Positions 11,201 through 20,900 of a stretch of DNA of 64,000 nt are shown in pieces (the stretch's first letter is position 1; every line of letters starts with the position of its first letter). The DNA is from Notospermus geniculatus (taxonomy: Eukaryota > Nemertea > Pilidiophora > Heteronemertea > Lineidae), in assembly GCA_002633025.1 (NCBI GenBank), contig NMRB01000579.1, positions 264,115 to 328,114 of the forward strand. Direction: 5' to 3'. Both the position numbers and the translations under genes were made by a program. The notes beneath the pieces were generated by a model that saw only the letters and a program-made list of their open reading frames with translations, did not search any database and was not told the origin of the DNA.

Positions 11201-11311
11201 GCCCTGCAGATTCCGGCCTACCCACCGTATGGCGGTATGCCTATAGAAGAAAACAAGCGGCCAGATGAATGGGAATGGTTGAAATATGGCATCCATATGG
11301 GAAAGAGATAG
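8207..11311 (+). CDS. Ankyrin-repeat / cGAS-like (Mab-21 fold) nucleotidyltransferase fusion
   Basis: This is a single uninterrupted frame of 1034 residues with a strong start context (ACCATGG). Residues about 10-385 hold roughly nine ankyrin repeats (GADVN, TPIHLA and GHxxxVxxL patterns). Residues 386-484 are less regular, and 485-600 hold about four more repeats. From about 640 to 985 the protein reads as a cGAS/Mab-21 domain: GSS at 688-690, PDEVD at 699-703 (E701 and D703), the third acid D800 in ISID, then SYRLKT (903-908) and LPLFFRPDINVL (944-955), which match conserved C-terminal lobe motifs. All three metal-binding acids are present, so activity is plausible. The HCCC zinc thumb of vertebrate cGAS is not seen. 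Known cGAS-like receptors make cyclic dinucleotides that activate STING; the ligand here is unknown, and the ankyrin part probably recruits a protein partner (inference). A possible AATAAA lies at 11866-11871. Confidence 0.9.
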   Translation: MAAGCDVSVSDLKDAVSSGNVSLMKTLLDAGADVNSMFRNEDESPLFNVTLNNDPYSREKNITILCMAVKSGNVDVVKELINHGADVELQCEPFGSSPLHVAAKKGDGGLAVLAELIVAGADVNILFPRLKYAPIHLAAEGGHILVLRKLIEKKADLNPQNRKRQAPIHLACENGHVESVVELVKAGANLEILDRLGETPIHAAARNGDIETIGALIKESVEVNVRNRKEATPIHLATRYGHIGAVVELIKAQADVNALDENNETPIHIAAKECHADILAKLIDAGADVNVLSKEGKAPIDVAIEERLTNIVIQLIKAGAQVKVTNEIRVAAENCDIDGPLVQQIQACTELKVLDNIVKEALIHVAAGNGTRNSVGLVELIKARSKIDPWASRQILQGDTYSSLMKLIMPKLHDDREYATVLDDLVYALLNAISESSETDYNLDALTIPDHHGRTLLRSLVCLGWNKQTIKEAKAKGISVGSTDCCGRTILFDAICIGNEKAVYDSVDAGCPLEIVDKKKRSVLHLAAAFGHCDLMELFISKGLDPNAVDENGRNSVHFAAMCRQDAAVKLLYDHGADCKKRDERGLTPYDYLHDSERDGLTARRLLGGKTKQISYVHLDEDNFVYNRTNQINMADISVTPGLGSVECLENFKLDEMVFSIKQQIRAILLEAVPELEQEMGATLVGVGSSNEKTKLGIPDEVDFLISLPIDASDGLLREVSEGYMFMSDYNMHGIEGSFSVWLWNKLLTWWYQRQNSNENSGEKFQIPFPPVRHPEHMVCVNWIWLYSDDIFKVIPISIDLVMAFCSDMHFSTIWVDTWAKTTVELEKIKSYIVPKVPKAVEEGRSLGRVSYPEHEVQHMLKLDPRIKGVYITAKAMRMQEICGFKIKDGEGNLHMVGAFVTSYRLKTVFLHLVPVFQRLKLSVGRMVLLVYEQLESCLVSKKLPLFFRPDINVLAGSGVDLTVSTKVAKVMSKYVKKVYEEDFKADIADDDRQLAEVALQIPAYPPYGGMPIEENKRPDEWEWLKYGIHMGKR

Positions 11312-11794
11312 GTCGTTTGATTCAAGTAAAAACCTAACGGCAGTAATGGTTCCCTGGTACCTGGGGGGATTATTTAAGTCCCTTTGAGGTGGATGAAAGT
11401 CGCATTGCTCTGTCGCCCGGCCCCTGGCAGAGGATGTTTGGGCCTGGCATGCCTGGTACTGGCCTATTCCAGATGACATTGTGAATCAGTCAGCGCCCCA
11501 ACGATGCCCAGAGGAACCAGCTTGTACACTGATCTTTTGCGGACATAACCGCCCAAACAGGCTTTGCATATCGAAATTATGGTGCTCCACAAGACTGTTC
11601 GAATCTACGTTATTTGGATGATCTTGGTTACCAATTGGGGATAAAGTCAGTGTTGCTACATATAAAAGAATGAGTTGAAGAATGGTACCTTGCCTGATGA
11701 AGGGTTATTAATGGTATTACAAGGCGTCGAACTTCTCAAGTGACGAAAAGGATGGCGGCCACTTTTTTACTGAAGCAGAGTGTGCCGCTGCGAT
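11312..11794. other. 3' flank of the ankyrin-cGLR gene
   Basis: No gene is seen. It presumably holds the 3' UTR. The first AATAAA I find is at 11866-11871, just inside the next repeat copy; the matching place in the other copy lacks it. Confidence 0.4.
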
Positions 11795-14291
11795 CATGTG
11801 ATTCAATATGACCAATCAGAAGATGTCCTCAAAAATAACCTCGAAAATTTCGCAAGAAATCGTAAAATAAATTCGAAGTTGGTGAAAAAATTCAATTTCT
11901 TCATTTGGGACACGCTTTGACCCCAAATGATTTGAATGTGCATCAATAGTCAATAGATTACGTGAGAGGAAAGGGGTGAAACATTGGGGACAAAATTGAA
12001 CAGTGCTGAAAGTGTGATGATTTTAGTGGTGAAGGCCAGCTCTCACCCAAAAAGGGGGTTTACATATTGTAAATCGGTGTAACATCTACCAGAGTTTCTG
12101 TGTGTGAATGTTCCCCCTCATTGTACTGCTCTATTGAACAGTCTTGGTCTCTCTTGACTTGTCAGCTTGTGAGAGATGTGAAGATCCAGGGGTGATCAAC
12201 CCATATGGCACAGCATGGATTCAAACCCGGGACCTACCACTTGCTAGGCTCTCCTCCTCTATGGACATAAAGACAGGAAACATAGAAAATGAACAAGACC
12301 ACAAGTTCTACAAAATATGATTTTATTCACAAGTCTGAACACAGAACAGTCAAGACTTTCTATCAAGTATACAAAAGGATTCTGCTCTAGTCAATTATAA
12401 TTTTGTACCAATGTGGAGAGCATCACATACAAGTCACAATCAGACAGGTCTTTTTCATAAGACCAACAGCATAGTGCAGAGACCCATATTTTCAAAACGA
12501 GATGCTTTGAAAAACTTTCACACTTAGTAGAATCTAAATTTGATCTCAGTTATGCCAATCTTTTTCACACGATTGTTAGGAAATCCTGATATTGTGCCCA
12601 TGGCTTAAAGGGACCCTAGACAGATGTACTGGTCCCCTGTCCTAGAGGTGCTCTAGCACTCGAGGACAGGGAACCAGTCTAACAGGTAGATTTCAAATGC
12701 TCTCAAAGTTCAAACACAGTGACAATGCAGTTTTAGTAGCCTAGTCGAAGAACGTGACCATTTCCTTGGGACACTGCTACAACTAAAACCTTTTCAGCAT
12801 TTTCACGGTCCACATTTCCAGAGTATTATGACATGAATCGACTAAACACAACAGCTTATTTTCATGTAACACTACCAGGGAACTGACAAAATTTTACAAT
12901 GAGCTGTGCTAGAACACTACCAGTACTAAAGAGTAACACATTCAACACTACCAAAGCAGTGGTTAAACACTACCGAGCAGTTTATTGAACACGACATAGT
13001 AGCTAATAAAACACTACTAAGTAGTTAATTAAACACTACTATATGGTTTATTAAACACCATTGGTGTAGTTTATTGTTTGTGCTATTTGCATATGTTGGT
13101 TATTGCGAACTCACTGGCAGGAATCCCAGCCAACGATTGGAGCTGATTAACATAAAAACTACATCAGGTAATGAGCTTCTGCAAAAAGCCATGAATTTTT
13201 GTGGTTCAGTTAATTAACAAGTGAACATTGAGTTCATGAATTTCTGTCCACTTTATCAAGCTGATTATGCTGGTTAAGGTTCCCAGAGTAAAGGGACTAT
13301 GAGCACCTTCTTGAAACAGGCAGACTTGTGTACGCCAGGGGTGGATCCAGGATTTGGGGAAAGAGGGGGCGCCCTGTGCTAGGAACATTGAAATTGGCGC
13401 AGAATTTGATATTGGAAGAGATATATCCCAGTGGCAAAGCCAGGTCTCTCCGACCTTACAACTGCCATTTTGGTGTTTTTCCAAATCAGTTATACGTTCT
13501 CATAGACATTGATAACTTTTCTTATAAAATACCACTCCACACAAATTTATTTACATGTAACATTATTTTCTCTTATCTTCACCGATATTAAACATATTTA
13601 CAGCTATACAGATATCTAATCACATGATACAAATATCATGGCATTTTATGCCCTATTCCTTCACGAAAACAGTTACAAAGACACATAATTTACCGTAATT
13701 TTACCATGAACGTATCTTTCCGAAATATCTGTCACCACATAGCAAGAAAATCTCCCCAAAAACCTTAGCAGAATGGGAAATTTTACTGCCGTTAGAGACC
13801 ACCACCAGTTGAGTTAGTGGTCCTAGAATGCCACGGGATTGACATCACCAGTGTAAGCTACGACCTCGTGTATATGTTCCCAGTTTTCCCATGTTCACGG
13901 TAAGACTGACGGTTACAGGATAACTCACTCCCGGATTGGGGGGTTGAAACCACTTCATGAACTGTTTTCTGGTTGCCAAGATTCAATTTGCTGCTGAAAA
14001 TATCTCCAGCAATCTATTACACTGAGTGTAGCAATCTATGAGCAATAACAATGACACTGACAAATGCTGATGCCCTTTGCACAACTCTGATTTTCTGCAC
14101 ATTTTTTGGGAAATTCTGAAATCTAATTCTAATAGTGGGCCTACAGCTTGAAATCTAAGGCCTTAGCCCCCGATTCAGAACTTCAAAAAAATATTTGAAA
14201 ATATCGACATTGTGTGGTGGACATAACACATTCTTTGAAATTAATTGCTACTTTCAGAGAGATCAGTTCAAAGGTTTGGAGTATTGTGGAA
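11795..14291 (+). repeat. 2.5 kb direct repeat, copy 2
   Basis: Same orientation as 1440-4241. It lacks the piggyBac-like MITE and so shows the empty TTAA site near 13275-13278. It contains the hairpin (12628-12678) and the AACACTACT-like run. No gene is recognised. It lies 3' of the BLTP3 gene, whose transcript could run into it on the minus strand. Confidence 0.9.
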
Positions 14292-14502
14292 AAGTTACGA
14301 ACACATTCATGCTGAATTAATAAATTATATCACAGGAAAATTATCATTATCTTTAGAACCCTTGTTTGATATCAGAGCATACATGAAGCATAAACAAAGC
14401 ATAAAAAGTAACATTTAAATAGCTGTCGGTAAGTATCATAATCAAACTCAAATAACAACGAGGCCAGGAAAATTTGATGTTTATTTTCTCATCACGGTGG
14501 CT

Positions 14503-14695
14503 ATCATGTTCCCCACTTGGATGGGGTCTTTTACTTGCCCCTGCAATGGCACAAGGGACAAGGCGCCGTGGCTGACTGTCCCACGCAACGGACTGAAGAG
14601 CCACGGATGATAAAGCCCATATTGCCCAGGATTCGAACCTGGGACTGCGGCTTGCATAGCAGACGTGATAACCACTAGGCTATCAGGACTCTTCA
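14503..14695 (-). mobile_element. tRNA-derived SINE (family S)
   Basis: On the minus strand an A box (TAGCCTAGTGGTTA) and a B box (GGTTCGAATCC) are correctly ordered and spaced as in a tRNA, followed by about 120 bp that recur with copies at 21830-21995, 30180-30372 and 38958-39150 (shared GACTGAAGAGCCA and CTTTTACTTGCCC). The A box resembles those of Val-type tRNAs. It is not a functional tRNA gene because the acceptor and anticodon stems do not pair well. Confidence 0.75.
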
Positions 14696-14880
14696 AAATC
14701 ATGGTGGTGACGGGTAGGGGTTGGACTGCTGCTTGCTAAGTGGATGTAAACCCAGAAGGCTTCAGGATTCCCCAAAATCAGGGTGGGGAGGGGACCTGCT
14801 GCTTGCTAAGCGGATGTAAAACTACTAGGCTACTAGGCTATCAGAGCTCCCCAAAATCACGGTGGGGAGGCGGCGGGTAG
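14696..14880. repeat. Tandem copies of the SINE tRNA end
   Basis: Units of about 85 bp with CTGCTGCTTGCTAAG(C/T)GGATGTAAA and (A/C)CCAAAATCA.GGTGGGGAGG recur. They resemble the GCTTGC...CCACTAGGCTATCAG segment of the adjoining SINE, so this looks like local slippage duplication of its tRNA part. Confidence 0.6.
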
Positions 14881-14974
14881 AACATGATGAGAAATCAACA
14901 TCAATTTTGTAGGGCCGAACAATTACATCTGAAAAATTGGTGGGACTTGTACCACAAGACAGTTTTCACTGCCG

Positions 14975-17900
14975 TTATTTTGGGCTTGTGGCGGCGATCA
15001 GCTCCTCCTGTAAGATATGTAACGCCGAGAGCTGCGACTTCTCATCATCTCGTAATCGCTGCAACTCGTCTTGTTGTGAGCTCACCGTCTGCATCAATTG
15101 CTTGTTTTCCAATTCCAAAACTTTCATTTTCTCCAATAACCCAGTTCTAGATACACCATCCTTCTCAACTTGTTCAGACATTTTGTTATATTTCTCCTGG
15201 ACCTGCATCATCTTCATATTTTCTTGCTTTAATTTCTCAATTTGATTACGTAATCCATCCAGCTGATTGTCTTTAAGATGCATCTCCTTCTTACTCGATA
15301 TCAACCGCAGCAGCAGCGACTCGCTTCCCTCGTCCTTCTCGTCGCGTGTTGGAGATGGTTCTGGATTAGCACTAAAGGTGGCGCTATCTGGGGTGGGTAG
15401 GCTGGCACTGCTGACACTTGCCAAAGACATGGGTCTGGTACCACCTAGAAAAGATATTTTAATAGTGGAAATGAGGAAAATATAACACTTTACCTACTGT
15501 ACTATATTACTATACACAGCGTCTAACCCTGTTGTATTTTGCCGGAGGTATGGACATGGAGTCCACTACAGGCTACTGTCCACCTGTGTGGGGTCTTTCA
15601 CCTGCCCTGCATACCTTGTATGTTGACGACTCCATCCTCATTGCGGCGTACCACAAGGTTCTGGACGAGCAAATCAACTGGAATCGGTGCGGCAGTGTGT
15701 CTGAAGTTGGGTGGACGGTCCTCCTGCAGAACAGACAAGAAAAGATCGTTATCATCATAAATACAGATCTACACAAGTTGCTGGATTTGAAGTTGCACCT
15801 CTTGCATTTCCAAAGTAATCTGAGTAGGCCTATTGTAATGACTCACCATCATACTGATCTGAGTATTGCTTATTTCTATCAACATGGGTATGGTAGGGGG
15901 CACCATCTCTTCCTCGAATAACTCGCTCATCCCCTGCATGGTCGACATCGCTATGTCCAACATCACATCCTTTGCTTTGATATGCAGGAAACCTGGAGAA
16001 AAAAGAAAATTTCTGTTCTAGAATTACTGAATTTATTGCAAGCACCAAGTACTGAAGTATGGGCTTCGCAGACAATACTGCACAGGGCCGTAGCTTGCAG
16101 AGGAAGGGGCTAAAATGCCCCAGGCAGCCTGCATTGCCGAAGAGACCAATCTCCTCCATTACGTAGATTTTGGAACTGAACCCACTTACGCTTGGAACCG
16201 AACCCACTTACTCTTGGAACTGAACCCACTTACTCTGAGTTCAGATGTGAAAAAAGCATTTCCTGTTCTAAAACTTTACATTTTGGAAAACATTACCTTT
16301 TTCAACTGCTCCTGGTGACAGATGCTCAGCTGACGGCCCGGAATCGAACCTTAGTTTGATTGGGAAATATTCCAACCTCGGTGGCTTGTCTATACTGTCC
16401 TTTGGCACGAAGTTGAACTTGTTTTGGAATTCCTCTGGTGTGATGTTGCCCATGGCATTTGGCATGATATGCTGGACCTGAAGCTTCGCGCAGACGTTCT
16501 CACCTTTGACCTGAGCGATGAGCTCGGTGTGCAGTATTCGGAATGTCGTTACACACATCTGAAAAGGGTACCGTATAAAAGTTGTTGTTTGTGCTGTGAA
16601 GAACTGGTTGAATTGGGAACAATGGGTAGGGCAATGTAATGTAGGAGGAAACTGCAGCCCCGGGGAAACCTATGACGTTGACGAGATAGCCCTCTTAGCC
16701 GCATAAAACCACCGGCACTACTAAGACCACATTTGTGCAGGTGTGGAGTTTTCCACTGCGCCTCCCCAACAACCTGAAGAGCATCCTTTCAAATCTTACC
16801 TTATTTCTGAGTGGATCATTCAAATTCGCATTCATGGCATTTTCGCTCATGTCATCGTCATCCTTAGCGTCGCTTCCACTTGCATTCGACTCATGCCTTT
16901 GATGCCGGAACGCAACAGTCTCTTTCATATTAGCTATACCAACCATCAGAAAATCGTCATCCTCGTCCGACATCCCACTTTTCACCGACGACACCTCCCA
17001 CTCTTCACACGCGGACGAATCATCAGACACATCCAACGTCTGTTTAATCTTGTCAAAACCTTTCGTGAACGCGTTATCCAAGCTTGAAAACGCACTACTG
17101 AAAGACTTCTTAATCTCGGCGCCCTTCTGTGAGTGCGACGGCGACGTTGGTGTTGTCATGGGTGGATATTGAGCCTTGTCTGAATCGGGAATCTCCACTT
17201 TAGTTTCTGTTATCACTGGTACGTTAAGAATCTCCGAGTCACTGTGACTTTTGCTGATTGACGCGGGAAGGCCAGGGACTTCTAGGCAGCCATTCATTTT
17301 CTGGGTGACGTTGATTGGGTCGGCGGTGGGCGAGTCTGAAAAAGTGGCAAAATGATATTACGAAAAACCTGCCCATTAAATTTAAATCATCTTCTACAAA
17401 GTGTGACCTGTTTAGAAATCGCTGCGACTTTATAAAATACTGACCTGGTGATGTTGGCTGATCATCTGTGACCGACGAACACGTCTCATCATTATTCTTG
17501 GCACTGCTCGAGTCCAAACTGGCACTCTCTGTCTGGTCCCTCGCCGATAAAAGTTCATTCCGGTCAATCATGGGCAGACATAACGTTGCAACTTCCAATT
17601 CCTCTAACGACAAAGCCACACACACTGTATTCTCGGTCGCATCAGTAGTGGTTGACTCCAGGGACGGTAGGGATGCCTTCGTGATCTTTTCAATTTCCAT
17701 CTGATACTTTGCAATGGTGTCTCCCAGTCTCATCATGAAGACGTACTGGTAGTGGTCCATCTGCACAAACACTTTCGCCGGAACATGTATGATCAGATTC
17801 ATGGTAGCAGGCGTCGTCAAGCACGTACATTCGTCCATACTACGGAAGGCGCCCCCTTCTAATGGGTCCTCTGTACTACTATTACTGTCCAAGCTATAGA

Positions 17901-20900
17901 ACTGTTTCAATTTTTTCAACGAAGATCGTGAATCATTGCGTGACTTTTTCCCATCTCTTTTCAAACCCTGCGGATAGCATATCCACAGGTTCAATGGAAA
18001 GGACTCGACGAAGGGAACGGGCCGCCCCTTATGTTTTGGCACGTCTGCGAACTCCAACCAGAATTGATCAGCACCGATATACCATACATCTCCAGCCGCC
18101 TCCTGTTTCAACGAATTCGTACTCAAATTGAAATATGTTTCAGAACCGGGCGACAATGGCGCCTCCTCCTTTTTCTCTGGCGCTTCTGTGATATCGTCTA
18201 GATTTGGCTTCTCACCGTTCACGGCATATCGTAACAATTCCATTGGAATTGCAATCACGTCAGCTTCTTTATTCGGGAATCCATTCGAGTTGAAAAGATT
18301 GCCGTGTTGGAGCTCCTGTAGGACACTATACAGCTGATCTTTTGAACACTTCTCGTCAATTCGACAGTTCGTCACGATGACCTTCGACATCTGGATCTGT
18401 AGTCCTTGTGGGCGTTCAGGTTCATCTTGTTTTGGGTCTTCGGCAGGAAGCACAATCTGCAAATTGTGTAAGATGTGTAAGAAATATAACTCACCAATAC
18501 CATCTTCAGGCCGAAGATCAGCATTATTAGACCTGGAAAAGGCCATCTCAAGCAACTCATGTTCCTCATTTGAATCGGCCTGCAACTCGCCCTTACAAAG
18601 GCTCATGGTACAAGCAACACAGCTNTGGACTTTTGGGACATGCCAACCCACCAAAATGAATACTTTTGGAATCAACAGAATTTCTAGAGGGGCATGCCAC
18701 CAACAAATTACCCATAAGACAAAGAAAGTCTTGACATAAACAAACAAAATGTAAATAAACAATGAATTTCGTGGCCCGCGAAAATATCCGTGATATATTA
18801 TCTTTAAAGTTGACGCATTTTCATTCGCATTTTCACAGACATATCCTGCCTTTTTAACACTCATCCTCTTTTTGGAAACATAACATGCACTCCGCTTGAC
18901 GCCATGGTACTGTCACCTTGCGTCTTTACGCCGTTATGTTGATTTCAACACTTTGGGGAACTTTTGAAAACGAGGTGGAGTTTGTATAGAAACACGGATG
19001 TGCGCAGGAATGCTAACTCGAATTTTGTCGATAACATTTTGTGCCGATCTTCCATTTTATACACAAGCATAATCTCGGGTGAATTTTAATTAAACATACC
19101 ACACTTTTGAACAGTTTGAGTGCGAATGACTGTATCCAGAGCAGTGTCAGATAGTCTAGGTGGAGGTGAACCGGGTTGATCTGGCCAAAGATGTTGGAAT
19201 GTGGCACTGAAACAAAGAATTGGGATCTAAGAACTCAGTAGTACAGCCTACCCTACACGAATGACAGTATTTCTCTTAGCATTTTTTGAAGAGCATAACA
19301 TATCACATATCACATATTACCCACCTGGATAGTCAACCCCCTCAGGGAAATAATAATCTGTGAACTCTAAGTGGATTGCCGACATCTCCGGGGGTAGGTA
19401 CAGCTGTTTTTTATCTGATGCAAAAAACCTCTTCGGTTTTTGTCGATTTGAATCGGCCGTCGAGACTCGGAAGAATGTGAAATCTTCCAACCGAACAATG
19501 TAACTAGATTCTAATAACTTCGTCTGTCTTTGTTTCGTGGGTGTCCGTGGGCCAGGTCCATGTGACGGCGAGTTCTGGGGACTCGTGTCCAATTTTGATT
19601 TCGCCCGTGCTGTCATGACGTCGTCGCGGAACTGTGCGAGGAGTTTTTGTGCCCAGGCATTGCGGTTGATCATGTACTCGTTGTAGTTCATCCAATGGGT
19701 ACGATCGCCGCCGGCCGGGTGGTATGGGTAGTAATCGATGGAGAGTTTGCTGAGCGTGATCTGCATGGCACCACTGTCGAGGAGTTTGGCGTATTCACTG
19801 CTGACAGCTGCAAAACAAGAAGATGAAAAAAGAAACAAAAATGAGTTTGTTTTTAAAACTGGCGAATTCGGAGTAAGAGATTGAAAGTACTATTTTGATG
19901 ATTTTGGTAATGCTCTAAATGATGCAAGGTGGTATACGATGCAAAATCTGCGAAGCCGCATCATTTTCCCCTCATACAAAGTGAAGAATTTTTATGTGGT
20001 CTTTTAAATTTTTTTTTCAACCTGAGATTGAATAGGTTAGGCAACAGATTAGGATTTGAATAAATAGGGTAGGCGAGTGACAAAAGATTGAGGTACAAAG
20101 GGTCAAGGTGGGAAGAGACACAACATTGAACAATGTGACAACTTTGATAGGCCTGAAAAAGAAACAACATGCATGCAGGTGTCTTTAAAATTAACAATTT
20201 GTTAACTCCGTCCACCTCATGATGACAATGGATTAAATACGTAATACGTATGAAACCTGTACATCAACATACAATGATCCATTCTCAACTTGGAGTGAGA
20301 CAGAGTACAGATACATGTACCATTATATTGAGCAGTAATGTTTACAATGGACAATGTAGTACGAAAAACAGAATCTGTGTGACATAACAAATCCTAGGTG
20401 CTCATTTCTCGCCATGACGTGGTTAAGAAATCATCAGCTGCTAAAACATCCCACACTGGTTAGTAACAGATCAGGTGAACAGAGTAATATTGACATGCTA
20501 CAACAACCAGACATGCTACATCTTGTTTCATTACAGTGATAAGATACTGTGAAAAACATCATCATCCGTAATTTGCTTCCAGTCCACAGGAATTAATGTT
20601 GATACACTATGAAATTCCATATTGATTTGCCGAGTTAACCATGTAGTACAGTGGTAATCTTTTGTAACTGTCCCCCAAATGGTTACTTCCAAGAACCACC
20701 AACAACTGTGATTTGTTAAGTTAATTATCCACTCTCCGTACAATGGTTATCAAAATGACCATATTCCACAACGGTTATCGTATGAAACCTCCAATAACAG
20801 TGATTTTGTTATAACCATCTCCATGTACCGGTACAGTGATAACCATAATCCAATGATACATTTTTTGTACTGATAAGAATTACTAGTTTTCTCATTGAAA

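Larger units (their letters stand above)
14292..14974 (-). other. 3' flank/UTR of BLTP3 with SINE fragments
   Basis: This is the minus-strand region just after the BLTP3 stop codon. A minus-strand AATAAA lies at 14479-14484, about 490 bp past the stop, and is a candidate polyadenylation signal. The rest is SINE-derived. Confidence 0.4.

Noticed and set aside
1440-14291. A giant LTR retrotransposon with 2.5 kb LTRs around the sensor gene
   Set aside because: The repeats do not begin with TG and end with CA, there is no target duplication, primer-binding site or gag-pol between them, and one end coincides with an assembly N.
14630-14682. A true tRNA gene on the minus strand
   Set aside because: A and B boxes are good, but the stems do not pair as a tRNA and the same sequence with a long body recurs at several places, so it is a SINE.
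18457-18864. Coding sequence upstream of exon 12 in the left copy (long frame to 18864)
   Set aside because: It crosses the N and an interspersed repeat also found at 604-790; the true exon starts at 18456.
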